A stretch of 47,746 nt of DNA from a virus. How positions within the stretch are numbered: the stretch's first letter is position 1; every line of letters starts with the position of its first letter. The position numbers were made by a program, and so were the translations under genes. Of the stretch, positions 13,728-21,570 are shown one piece after another. The notes beneath the pieces were generated by a model. That model searched no databases, was not told where the DNA came from, and was given only the letters and a program-made list of their open reading frames with translations. The stretch lies in IMG/VR virus record IMGVR_UViG_3300015371_000067, positions 1 to 47,746 of that record; one strand, given 5' to 3'.

Positions 13728-14545
13728 TGGTCAAGAACCATCACACCCTCAGCCAGCTCTGGCGCGACAGCATCTGGCGCATGTGGCGAGGGACCCTCGA
13801 CAACGGCGGCCTGTCTATCGTCGGCAGTGCTGACACCATCGCCTACGACAACCTGCTTGCTTGCGAGTCGATGGAGTTCGACATAGACATGGGCCGTGAC
13901 CTGTGGCTCAACAAGCAAAGGTGGAATCGACTTGTCCGACAGTACCTTGACCCTGTGGAAACTGAACGATTCCTATTTAAGGCGGGAGAACTGGGCAGAG
14001 GTCAAGGTGCGAAAGGCGCAGTCACCACGATGTTCTGCCACAATGTGGCTCGTGAGGCTAAGAAGCACAGATGGGGCAACTGCATGCTGGGCTTTACGTA
14101 CCGAGGAGACGCACGCAAAGGAACTCCGACGCTTAGCCTCCACAGTCGCGTCAGTTACATCGCCTACATTGGAGGGCTTGATCTGGCGCTCGCTCACGTA
14201 CTTGCTCGGCGAATCGGAGAGGACATTGGAATTGCACCTGAGGATTTCGCGTTCCGTTGGCACGTAGATGCCCTCCAATTCCATGGGTTCAAGAGCCTGC
14301 CCATGCTGTTCAAGACGGAGTTCGTTGACGATTTAGACAACACCGCTCTCCGCAAAAAATTTCCTACCATCAACTTGGTCGGCAAGTGGTACGACAAGAT
14401 CGTGGACTTCACCGAGCAGGGCATCACGGACAACAAGTACGGCCCGCTGAAGCGGGTCATGCGGAGGTACCGCGAGTACATAGCCGGGGACTTCCTGCCT
14501 ACCGTGACCACTGAGGACATGGAGTTGCAGGCCATCGGGTTGTAG
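13727..14545 (+). CDS. Thymidylate-synthase-superfamily-like protein
   Basis: 272 residues from GTG 13727, sharing one base with the previous stop. Residues 117-190 align with the thymidylate synthase core: C119 at the nucleophile position, R141 (SLHSRVSYIAYIGGLD) at the phosphate-binding Arg, and D152 eleven residues later, where dUMP enzymes have Asn. FRWHVDALQFHGF lies where TS has its His/Tyr pair. The N-terminal half and the last 70 residues differ from standard TS. It may be a diverged base-modifying member. The assignment rests on pattern alignment by eye, so it is tentative. Confidence 0.45.
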   Translation: MVKNHHTLSQLWRDSIWRMWRGTLDNGGLSIVGSADTIAYDNLLACESMEFDIDMGRDLWLNKQRWNRLVRQYLDPVETERFLFKAGELGRGQGAKGAVTTMFCHNVAREAKKHRWGNCMLGFTYRGDARKGTPTLSLHSRVSYIAYIGGLDLALAHVLARRIGEDIGIAPEDFAFRWHVDALQFHGFKSLPMLFKTEFVDDLDNTALRKKFPTINLVGKWYDKIVDFTEQGITDNKYGPLKRVMRRYREYIAGDFLPTVTTEDMELQAIGL

Positions 14546-14563
14546 TACAGGACAGCACCTCCG

Positions 14564-14574
14564 TGTGATACAAT
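14564..14574 (+). promoter_or_regulatory. Extended -10 promoter
   Basis: TGTGATACAAT ends at 14574, in the 63-bp gap between two genes. The predicted start is about 25 nt before ATG 14609, which has GGGAGGTC upstream. The -35 region is poor. Confidence 0.6.
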
Positions 14575-14608
14575 ACGTCTACGCACACACGACGACCGGG
14601 AGGTCACC

Positions 14609-15046
14609 ATGAGGTATGTCCAAATCCAGCATCGCTACGTAGTACCTGTTCCTGACGCAGCACCGAGTGATCCCGAGTGGGATTCGCTGTGCAACTCCGC
14701 CGTCACTATCATGGAACAGCACATGAAGAAGCTCAACCCGAACATGCAGGACCTCGCGACCGCATGGGAAACGATGCCCAACGAGTTCGCCCCCATCCAG
14801 AGCACAGCACAGACTGGCACCGCCCACAGAGGGCGTAACATCTCACCCGAGGAAGCCGAGGCGAGGGGAGGCCAGGTCAGCTTCGTGGACGACGTGATGG
14901 GAGGGGTCGGAGGCGTCACCCACCCGCACGATGTGGGGCAGAGGTTCTTCCCACCCGATCATCCCCTCTACGATGCTGAGACCGAGGTCATCGAGGGCGA
15001 GGTCGTGAGGGACGAGGATGACAAGCCGAAGGAACTCGACAGCTGA
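14609..15046 (+). CDS. Hypothetical protein
   Basis: 145 residues; ATG 14609 with GGGAGGTCACC before it. It has a helical N-terminal half (SAVTIMEQHMKKLNPNMQDL) and a Gly/Val/Asp-rich second half, including FVDDVMGGVGG and an acidic EVIEGEVVRDEDDKPKE end. No family recognised. It overlaps the TS-fold gene by one base (TGATG), so it may act with it. Confidence 0.65.
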   Translation: MRYVQIQHRYVVPVPDAAPSDPEWDSLCNSAVTIMEQHMKKLNPNMQDLATAWETMPNEFAPIQSTAQTGTAHRGRNISPEEAEARGGQVSFVDDVMGGVGGVTHPHDVGQRFFPPDHPLYDAETEVIEGEVVRDEDDKPKELDS

Positions 15047-15885
15047 TGTTCCACACCAACTTCTCGCAGGCAATCAACTATTCCCGAGACCAGCTCATGG
15101 CCTACGGGGCAGACGTTGACACGGGCAAGTGGCAAGGGGTCTCGACGAAGGGGCACCCCGATCTGAGAACGAAGGAGCTCATCAACCTGCAGATCGAGGT
15201 CCCCGTTGATCGGGCGGGCGTTACCTTCTATGAGGGCTACACTCTACCCAACAGGTTGGCTGACGAGATTCAACCCAACCTGCCCTGGGCTGACGATCAC
15301 TTCGAGGAGCGTGTCGGTCGCGAGCCCACTAACCCAGGCGAGCAGTACATGAACTGGCCCTGGTGGCGAGGACAGGATGCGTCAGCGATGGACGCGAGGC
15401 AAACCGACAAGTTCTCTCACACATACCAGGAAAGGTTCTGGCCCAAGAAGGCTAACATGGGGCTTCGACCCCACGCGCACAACAGGATCCCTATCTGGGG
15501 GATACGCTACCAATGGGGTGACCTCGACGACGTGGTAGACCTGCTCGCGAGGGAGCCGCTGACGCGGCAAGCAACGTTTCCGATCTTCTTCCCCGAGGAC
15601 ACTGGCGTTGTGCACCGAGGGCGTGTGCCGTGTACCCTCCACTACCACTTCATGCAGCGCAACCAGATGCTGCACATGTGGTACCCCATCCGCAGCTGTG
15701 ACCTGATCCGTCACTTCCGCGACGACCTCTACATGGCCTGCCTACTCATGCTCTGGGTACTGAACGAGCTGCAGACTCGTGACCTCGACCCAGCCTCTGA
15801 GTCGTGGGCACAGATCAGACCAGGCCACCTGTACTTCACCGCGTACTCGTTCCACGTACACCACGGGGACCTAAGGTATGTCTAG
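15046..15885 (+). CDS. Thymidylate synthase / dCMP hydroxymethylase family enzyme
   Basis: 279 residues from ATG 15046. The TS core is clear: KFSHTYQERF, then LTRQATFPIFFPED, the nucleophile C196 in RVPCTLHYHF, R216 exactly 20 residues later in IRSCDL, and PGHLYFTAYSFHVHH near the end. D227 lies 11 residues after R216, where E. coli TS has N177. In T4 dCMP hydroxymethylase the same position is Asp and selects cytosine. I infer a dCMP-directed enzyme, probably adding a hydroxymethyl group at C5 from methylene-tetrahydrofolate. A plain TS with altered specificity is the alternative. The dCMP deaminase gene overlaps its end. Confidence 0.72.
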   Translation: MFHTNFSQAINYSRDQLMAYGADVDTGKWQGVSTKGHPDLRTKELINLQIEVPVDRAGVTFYEGYTLPNRLADEIQPNLPWADDHFEERVGREPTNPGEQYMNWPWWRGQDASAMDARQTDKFSHTYQERFWPKKANMGLRPHAHNRIPIWGIRYQWGDLDDVVDLLAREPLTRQATFPIFFPEDTGVVHRGRVPCTLHYHFMQRNQMLHMWYPIRSCDLIRHFRDDLYMACLLMLWVLNELQTRDLDPASESWAQIRPGHLYFTAYSFHVHHGDLRYV

Positions 15886-16324
15886 CGTAGACAAGCGACG
15901 GGTCTTTATGTCCATCGCGTTCGACCTCGCCAAGCTGGGTACGTGTGACCGTAAGCAGGTGGGTGCTCTGATCGTCAGGGATGGTCGGTGTATCAGCTGG
16001 GGGTACAACGGCGCACCGCCGGGAGCACCGCACTGCTCGTACAACAACCACGGCTACCCGCGGGAGGAGAAGGTCTACGCGGAGGGGTGTCTGAACGCGA
16101 CTCATGCAGAAGCGAATGCCCTTGCGTTCGCGGCTCGACAGGGCATCTCTACAGACAAGGCTACGCTCTACGTGACCGTATCACCGTGCCCTGTATGCTC
16201 ACGTCTGCTGATCGCTGCGGGCATTAGGGCTGTAGGATTCACCGAGGAATATCGTGACCCCACGGGGCTGGACATCCTACTAAACGCGGGTATCTTATGC
16301 GCCGCTATACTGCCATCTGCGTAG
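15878..16324 (+). CDS. dCMP deaminase
   Basis: 148 residues from ATG 15878 (8-bp overlap with the TS-fold gene). The zinc site is complete: HAEANALAFA provides His and the proton-shuttling Glu, and SPCPVCSRLL provides both Cys. WGYNGAPPGAPHC is the substrate-side motif of dCMP deaminases. It converts dCMP to dUMP. With a possible dCMP hydroxymethylase next door, the phage would draw on the same dCMP pool for two fates. Confidence 0.9.
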   Translation: MSSVDKRRVFMSIAFDLAKLGTCDRKQVGALIVRDGRCISWGYNGAPPGAPHCSYNNHGYPREEKVYAEGCLNATHAEANALAFAARQGISTDKATLYVTVSPCPVCSRLLIAAGIRAVGFTEEYRDPTGLDILLNAGILCAAILPSA

Positions 16325-16491
16325 TCGGGGTGCTAGCCGTCGAGGAACAGGACCTAGTCGACTTCTCCCATCTGTGGGTCAAGGCCTGCCACGACGCGGC
16401 TAAGGCCCTCGAGGAGAATCCACGGTTTGATGGTCGAATCGCTACCTTCGAAGTCGAGGAACATGACATCCCTCCTGGATCATCTAGCTAA
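16297..16491 (+). CDS. Small hypothetical protein
   Basis: 64 residues from ATG 16297, lying across the end of the deaminase gene and the start of the polymerase gene (28- and 29-bp overlaps). The peptide starts MRRYTAICVVGVLAVEEQDL and contains a helix rich in Ala and Glu. Overlap at both ends in an operon is typical here, but the frame could be chance. Confidence 0.5.
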   Translation: MRRYTAICVVGVLAVEEQDLVDFSHLWVKACHDAAKALEENPRFDGRIATFEVEEHDIPPGSSS

Positions 16492-18904
16492 CCACGACTG
16501 CACACGTTGCGAGCTCCACGAGTACACGGATCGTGTCTGTGTGATGGGCCGGGGTGACCCGGCTGGCCGTCTTATGCTGATAGGGGAGGCACCGGGCGCT
16601 AATGAAGAGGAAACAGGGAAAGTATTTAGTGGTCGAGCGGGGCAACTTCTCGACCGAAAGCTTCGAGATGCTGGCCTTGAGCCAGATCTATGCTACATTA
16701 CTAACGTGGTCAAGTGCCGACCTCCGAATAATCGTACGCCAGAGCGAGACGAGTGGGAGTCCTGCCGTCTCTATCTGGAACGAGAAGTCGAAGCAGTTGA
16801 CCCAACTCACGTTCTCCTCCTGGGAAACGTTGCTCTCCGAACTGTTGCGAGAACTTCAGGAATCACCAAGCCTGACAAGCGCGGAGTACAGCTCAGCGTC
16901 AAAGACCCTGTCTTTGCCAAAAGGTTCGTCATGGCTACGATTCATCCTGCATACGTTCTCCGAAACCCCGGACAAGATACAGTTTTCTCCGAAGATATTA
17001 GACGTTTTGCCCGTGCTACTCGAGGCGAGCTGCAAGCTGTCGCGGTCCGCCGAAAGCTGGTTACCACAGGTCGAGGACTCCGAGCTCTGATCAATGCCAT
17101 CAACAAGCTACCCTCAGGTACGGTCGTCGCTTACGACGTGGAGAATCGGTACTCTCCATGGCATAAGGACTGGTCGATCCAGGTACTGGGGGTAAGCTGG
17201 GATGGTGAAACCGCATACGTTGTTCCCCTCTACCACCCAGAGTCACCGTTCAAGAAGAAGTGGAAGCAGGTTCTACTCCATCTGAAGGCAGCCCTTGAGC
17301 GTGACGACCTGAAGCTGGTGGGGCAGAACGCCAAGCACGACAATGTCCAACTCGCAGGAGGCCGAGTATTCCTAGAGCACAGCTTCGATATCATGTTGGC
17401 CGCTCACGTCGTAGACGAGAACAGACCGAAGAACCTTGGGTACCTCAGCCAAGCATACCTCGGCGCGGACAACTACAAGGGGCTGGACCTGAAGCCCGAG
17501 AAGATCCTGAAAATACCACTGCGAGAGCTGTCGATCTACAATGGCGCGGACGTCGGGTACACCCACCAACTACGGCCGAAGTTGCTCGACGAGTTGAAGG
17601 CCAACCCCCGATCCCTGCGCCTCTTCGCGAAGCTCTTGATGCCTGCCTCCCACGTCATCCAGCAGGTCGAGATGAAGGGCATGTGGGTCGACCGTGACAA
17701 ACTGTGGGACAGAATAGGCGAGCTCCAGGGTCACATCACCAAGCGCACGGACCTGATGAAGGAGCACATGCCAGCTCGATGGCGTGACGACTTCAACTTC
17801 AACAGCACTCAGCAGGTAGCCAAGTGGCTGTACTCACCACCGAAGAAGGGTGGGCTTGGGCTAGACATTGTCCAGTTCACGAAGTCCGGCAATCCCAGCA
17901 CCAACGAGGACTCGGTCATCGAGTACATCGACCACCCGGTAGTCAAGGCACTGCTCGAGTACCGCACCCTCCAGCTCAAGTGGATGAACACGTACCTCGC
18001 TGCGTGGGCTACGAAGCTGGACCTGAACAGCAGGATGCACACCACCTACAAACTGTACGGTGCGGTGACTGGTAGGCTGTCAGGTGACCTGCAACAGGTC
18101 CCACGTGATACCTTCGTGCGATCTGTGATCGGTGCCCCACAGGGTTGGAGGTTCGTCAGCGCAGACTACTCCCAGATCGAGTTGAGGATCGCAGCCCACG
18201 TGTCAGGTGAGCGACGTATGCGGCGAGCGTACATCCTCGGAGAGGATCTTCATCTGCTCACTGCGTCGATGGTCACGGGCAAGCACCCCAGCGAGATTGG
18301 CAAGGAGGAACGTAAGCAGGCGAAGGCCGTCAACTTCGGTTTCCTCTACGGCATGTACCCCAAGAAGTTCCAGAACTATGCAGCGAAGAGCTATCAGATT
18401 GCCGTGTCGTTGGGCGAGGCTGAGTTGTTCCGCGCCAAGTACTTCGAGTTGTACCCCGATCTGCTCAAGTGGCACGAGCGAGTCAAGCGCAGGGTGAATG
18501 AGGTGCAGTATGTAACCTCACCCCTCGGACGCACACGGCATCTGCCGGACGTGCTTTCAGGTGACCGCTCGGTGCGCATGGAGGCTGAGCGTCAGGCGAT
18601 CAACTCACCCGTGCAGGGCTGCGCGTCGGACATGATGCTCTTCACGATGGTAAAGCTGCAACCGCACATGAACCCACATGAGGCTGCGATGGTCATGACG
18701 AACCACGACCAGATCGGCTTCGAGATTAGAGAGGATAAGGTGGACTACTACATGCCAATCATCAAGGAGGTGATGGAGAATCTCCCACTCAAGAAGACGT
18801 TCGGCCTCGACTTCTCCGTACCTGTCGTGGCTGACGTTGAAGAGGGACAGTACTGGCAGGGCATCGACGACGCTGCTGGCCTGGGCTTCACTGGGTACTC
18901 CTGA
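16463..18904 (+). CDS. polA: Uracil-DNA glycosylase (family 4) fused to family-A DNA polymerase
   Basis: 813 residues; ATG 16463 follows GAGGA. Residues 1-190 are a family-4 UDG: iron-sulfur ligands C13, C16, C85 and C101, motif GEAPG (41-45), NVVKCRPPNNRTP, and IHPAYVLRNPG. Residues about 210-390 form a 3'-5' exonuclease with DVEN, GQNAKHD and YNGAD carrying the four acidic residues. The polymerase has motif A SADYSQIELR, motif B RKQAKAVNFGFLYG (Lys, Phe and Tyr conserved) and motif C NHDQIGFE, where the usual HDE reads HDQ. The enzyme replicates phage DNA while its N-terminus can remove uracil. A UDG-like region is also known in the SPO1 polymerase, from memory. Confidence 0.92.
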   Translation: MTSLLDHLANHDCTRCELHEYTDRVCVMGRGDPAGRLMLIGEAPGANEEETGKVFSGRAGQLLDRKLRDAGLEPDLCYITNVVKCRPPNNRTPERDEWESCRLYLEREVEAVDPTHVLLLGNVALRTVARTSGITKPDKRGVQLSVKDPVFAKRFVMATIHPAYVLRNPGQDTVFSEDIRRFARATRGELQAVAVRRKLVTTGRGLRALINAINKLPSGTVVAYDVENRYSPWHKDWSIQVLGVSWDGETAYVVPLYHPESPFKKKWKQVLLHLKAALERDDLKLVGQNAKHDNVQLAGGRVFLEHSFDIMLAAHVVDENRPKNLGYLSQAYLGADNYKGLDLKPEKILKIPLRELSIYNGADVGYTHQLRPKLLDELKANPRSLRLFAKLLMPASHVIQQVEMKGMWVDRDKLWDRIGELQGHITKRTDLMKEHMPARWRDDFNFNSTQQVAKWLYSPPKKGGLGLDIVQFTKSGNPSTNEDSVIEYIDHPVVKALLEYRTLQLKWMNTYLAAWATKLDLNSRMHTTYKLYGAVTGRLSGDLQQVPRDTFVRSVIGAPQGWRFVSADYSQIELRIAAHVSGERRMRRAYILGEDLHLLTASMVTGKHPSEIGKEERKQAKAVNFGFLYGMYPKKFQNYAAKSYQIAVSLGEAELFRAKYFELYPDLLKWHERVKRRVNEVQYVTSPLGRTRHLPDVLSGDRSVRMEAERQAINSPVQGCASDMMLFTMVKLQPHMNPHEAAMVMTNHDQIGFEIREDKVDYYMPIIKEVMENLPLKKTFGLDFSVPVVADVEEGQYWQGIDDAAGLGFTGYS

Positions 18905-18910
18905 GCATGA

Positions 18911-18924
18911 TACAATGAACGGTA
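18911..18924 (+). promoter_or_regulatory. Extended -10 promoter, leaderless
   Basis: CATGATACAAT ends at 18916, and ATG 18924 follows after 7 nt, so the transcript should start at the initiation codon. TTCACT 18 bp upstream is a fair -35. Confidence 0.6.
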
Positions 18925-19037
18925 TGGGGAGAGTCACTGCGAGGGATGTGCTGGGTTGCCTAGTCGCGCTGGGAATACTGGCAGTGATCTGGGGGTTCGT
19001 AGGCCTCATAGTGTGGGTGCTGCTATGGCTGTCATAA
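18924..19037 (+). CDS. Small single-span membrane protein
   Basis: 37 residues from ATG 18924, seven bases after a -10 element. After MGRVTARDVLG, the rest is almost wholly hydrophobic (LVALGILAVIWGFVGLIVWV). One membrane span, N-terminus probably inside. It overlaps the nuclease gene by 13 bp. Its place in the recombination genes gives no clue to function. Confidence 0.6.
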   Translation: MGRVTARDVLGCLVALGILAVIWGFVGLIVWVLLWLS

Positions 19038-20146
19038 ACTACAATCAGTCCCGAGTCAAGCAGTTCCGTCGTTGCCAGAAGCAGTACAGTTTCAGGTACG
19101 ACTACGCTGCTCGGTACGGTGGTCGTCCGCGACAGGAGATGGTGCCTCGTAGGAAGAAGCTCCCTCTCTATCGTGGGTCGTGGATGCACGCACTCCAGCA
19201 AGCACTGCACTACCAGTGGGCAGGGGTGCCCGAGTTCTCTATCAAGTTCGGGCCCAACACCTACGACGTGTCCTCCTGGAAGGAACTGCAGGAAGACCTG
19301 GCAGCTGAGTTTGAGGCCCTCTTCGACGAGGAGAAGGAAGACCTAGGAGACCTGGACGACGAGTGCGAGAGGTTGTTCAAGTCATACCTCAGGTTCTGGA
19401 AGAACGACCGCGACCGCTACAACGTGGTCATCATAGACAAGAAGCCAGTGATCGAGCAGATCATCAGCGCTGACATACCCGGTCTTCGGGGTGCACGGTT
19501 CAAGGGCATGATCGACCTGCTCGTCGAGGACCTAGAGTACGGTGGGTTATGGATCTGGGATGCGAAGTGGGTCCGGCAGATCCCAGCACCCGACGAGCGA
19601 ATGATGTCCCCACAGGCCCTGATGTATGTGTGGGCCCTGCGACGCAAGGGGCTTGACATTCGTGGCTTCGTCTTCAACTACGGTCGAACGAAAGCTCCAA
19701 CGATACCGTACACCCTCCAGCGTAACAGCTCACGAGGGCCAGCCGGCTCAGTCACGCGGCGCAAGAAGTTGGACACGGACCTCTACACTTACCTGCAAGC
19801 TATCAAGGAGGCACACGGCGACGAATGGAAGTTGTGGGTCGACTTCTACCGTGAGAAGATCGACGATCTGAAGGGTCGCGAGCAGTTGTGGTTCCGTCGT
19901 GAGAGGATTCCCGTCGAGGATTCCCGCATCGACCGGGGGCTGAAGGAGTACATCTCGACCATCCAAGACATACAGAGCAGGTCGAAGGTGCCGCCGAGGT
20001 CCTACTTCTACAACTGCAAGTTCAGCTGTGACTACCACGACCTCTGCTGTGCAGAGTTCCAAGGGCTGGACGTGACCCCACTCATCCAAGCTAACTACGA
20101 GTTTGAAGGCGAGAGGTATGGCAAAGAGGACCTCCTCGACGCGTAG
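19025..20146 (+). CDS. PD-(D/E)XK nuclease, RecB/Cas4-like
   Basis: 373 residues. ATG 19025 lies inside the previous gene. The catalytic core is seen as WMHALQQALHYQ (early His), FKGMIDLLVED (Asp) and GLWIWDAKWV (D-x-K), followed by a Gln/Tyr helix (PQALMYVWALR). Near the C-terminus CKFSCDYHDLCC supplies Cys that, with an upstream Cys, could hold an iron-sulfur cluster as in Cas4/AddB-type nucleases. It should process DNA ends during recombination. It is followed by the RecA-like ATPase with a 29-bp overlap. Confidence 0.82.
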   Translation: MAVINYNQSRVKQFRRCQKQYSFRYDYAARYGGRPRQEMVPRRKKLPLYRGSWMHALQQALHYQWAGVPEFSIKFGPNTYDVSSWKELQEDLAAEFEALFDEEKEDLGDLDDECERLFKSYLRFWKNDRDRYNVVIIDKKPVIEQIISADIPGLRGARFKGMIDLLVEDLEYGGLWIWDAKWVRQIPAPDERMMSPQALMYVWALRRKGLDIRGFVFNYGRTKAPTIPYTLQRNSSRGPAGSVTRRKKLDTDLYTYLQAIKEAHGDEWKLWVDFYREKIDDLKGREQLWFRRERIPVEDSRIDRGLKEYISTIQDIQSRSKVPPRSYFYNCKFSCDYHDLCCAEFQGLDVTPLIQANYEFEGERYGKEDLLDA

Positions 20147-20954
20147 GTCTACAACTGCTAGGCCCGCGTCGCAGTCGGAGATCAACAAGCGGGTAGAAGC
20201 CCGCATCAAAAACGCCAGCGAGTTCGAGGACTGGGAGCGCATCCTGATCTACGGGCGATCTGGTGCAGGCAAGACACGACTCGCTGCCACAGCTCCTGAT
20301 GTACTGCTGATGGACATTGACGAGAAGGGGACGAAGTCTACCAAGAAGGATATCGACCCGAAGGCCATCCGCATCGCGAGCATCGACGAGTTCGTGGAGA
20401 CGTACTGGTACCTGCAATCAGGACAGCACCCGTACAGGTCTGTCGCTGTGGACGGGTGTACTGGGCTACAGACCATGTTCCTCAACTTCGTGCTAGGCGA
20501 GGCAGCAACGCTCGATGCTAGCCGTGATCCTGACATGCCATCGAGGCAGATTTACGGTAAGGTGTCCAAGCTCATGAAGAACTGGATCACCAACTACCGT
20601 AACCTGGACATGCATGTAGTCTTCACGGCACTCACCCGCGTCAACCGCGAGGGTGGTGGCGAGGAGGAAGACGAGGATCTTGGGGCCGTCACTGTGGGGC
20701 CTGCTGTATCACCTGCCATCGGCGGACATCTCGAGGCGGCGTGTGATACAATAGGCTATCTGCACACACGCCAGGTGGTCGTCAGAAAGGGGGATAAGAG
20801 GAGGAAGGTGACACGCCGCCGTCTACTCACGGGGCCGAACGAACGGTACGACACGAAGGACCGTAACAATGCCTTCGGGGCATGGGTAGATGCGCCCGAT
20901 ATCAGCAAGATGATAGATACCATCAACGGAGTGAGTCAGGAGGAGGCGACGTAG
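20118..20954 (+). CDS. RecA-like phage ATPase (AAA_24 type)
   Basis: 278 residues. ATG 20118 is preferred over an upstream in-frame ATG since GCGAGAGG precedes it. A basic, Ser/Thr-rich N-terminus leads to Walker A IYGRSGAGKTRLA (about residues 39-51), Walker B-like SVAVDGCTGLQ, and MHVVFTALTRV. This is the phage nucleotide-binding family usually found beside DUF669 and RecB-like genes, as here. It probably acts in annealing or recombination. A TGTGATACAAT at 20742-20752 lies inside it and might give internal transcription. Confidence 0.82.
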   Translation: MAKRTSSTRRSTTARPASQSEINKRVEARIKNASEFEDWERILIYGRSGAGKTRLAATAPDVLLMDIDEKGTKSTKKDIDPKAIRIASIDEFVETYWYLQSGQHPYRSVAVDGCTGLQTMFLNFVLGEAATLDASRDPDMPSRQIYGKVSKLMKNWITNYRNLDMHVVFTALTRVNREGGGEEEDEDLGAVTVGPAVSPAIGGHLEAACDTIGYLHTRQVVVRKGDKRRKVTRRRLLTGPNERYDTKDRNNAFGAWVDAPDISKMIDTINGVSQEEAT

Positions 20955-21466
20955 TGGCGAAGAAGATGAAGATCGACTTCGGTGGAGTCGACAAGGAGAT
21001 CCGTCGCGGAGGCGGACGGGTGCGAGTGCCCGAGGGTGATTACATCCTCAAGATCGTCGACTGCACCGAGGAGACAGGCGAGAGGTCCGGGGCGAAGTAC
21101 CTGCGCTGGACGTTTCAGATCCACGAGGGTGAGCACAAGGGGAAGAAGCTGAGGATGAACACCTCGCTCAAGCCCGATGCTCTGTGGAATCTGAGGAACC
21201 TGATCCATGCTGCGCTCGGCAAGAACGTCGCTGGGAAGGCGGTCAACTTCGACCCCGAAACACTGTACGGTAAGGTCGTGGGAGGAGCCGTCGAGGACAA
21301 TGAGTTCAACGACCGCATCACCTCTCAGGTTGCCTCGGTCTTCCCGCGTGACGAGGCCAACCCCGTCGAGTCCGACGACTCCGAGGAAGAGGAGGAGGAA
21401 GACGAAGACGAGGAGGAAGAAGAAGACGACGAGGACCTCGAGGACGTGGATGTCGAAGACCTCTAG
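20954..21466 (+). CDS. Probable single-stranded DNA-binding protein (DUF669-like)
   Basis: 170 residues; GTG 20954 shares a base with the previous stop and follows AGGAGGCGAC. Residues 20-130 match the DUF669 layout: VPEGDYILKIVDCTEETGE, KYLRWTFQIHEGEHKGKKL, then a helix and a conserved VGGAVEDNEFNDR end, consistent with an OB fold. The last 40 residues are nearly all Asp and Glu, like the tails by which SSB proteins recruit partners. It should coat single-stranded DNA for replication and recombination. Strong hairpins follow its stop codon. Confidence 0.75.
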   Translation: MAKKMKIDFGGVDKEIRRGGGRVRVPEGDYILKIVDCTEETGERSGAKYLRWTFQIHEGEHKGKKLRMNTSLKPDALWNLRNLIHAALGKNVAGKAVNFDPETLYGKVVGGAVEDNEFNDRITSQVASVFPRDEANPVESDDSEEEEEEDEDEEEEEDDEDLEDVDVEDL

Positions 21467-21470
21467 GATC

Positions 21471-21548
21471 GAGCGGGCTGTCGCCTCTTAGTGCCCGCTC
21501 GTAGGGGACTCCCTGCCTGCTATCTCCCCCTGCGGGTGGGGGGTCCCC
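21471..21548 (+). terminator. Hairpin cluster ending the replication operon
   Basis: There are two structures. GAGCGGGC (21471-21478) pairs perfectly with GCCCGCTC (21493-21500). A second has outer arms GGGGAC (21504-21509) and GTCCCC (21543-21548) and an inner CCCCC/GGGGG hairpin (21526-21542). No T tract follows, so it is a probable but non-standard terminator. It lies directly before a leaderless promoter. Confidence 0.6.
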
Positions 21549-21552
21549 GTCT

Positions 21553-21570
21553 TATGGTACAATCCCTCGA
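21553..21570 (+). promoter_or_regulatory. Extended -10 promoter, leaderless
   Basis: TATGGTACAAT ends at 21563 and ATG 21570 follows after 6 nt, the spacing expected if transcription starts on the initiation codon. No -35 is visible; the upstream bases are in the GC hairpin. Confidence 0.6.

Noticed and set aside
20742-20752. Promoter-like TGTGATACAAT
   Set aside because: It lies inside the RecA-like ATPase gene without a -35; it may act but cannot be separated from chance.
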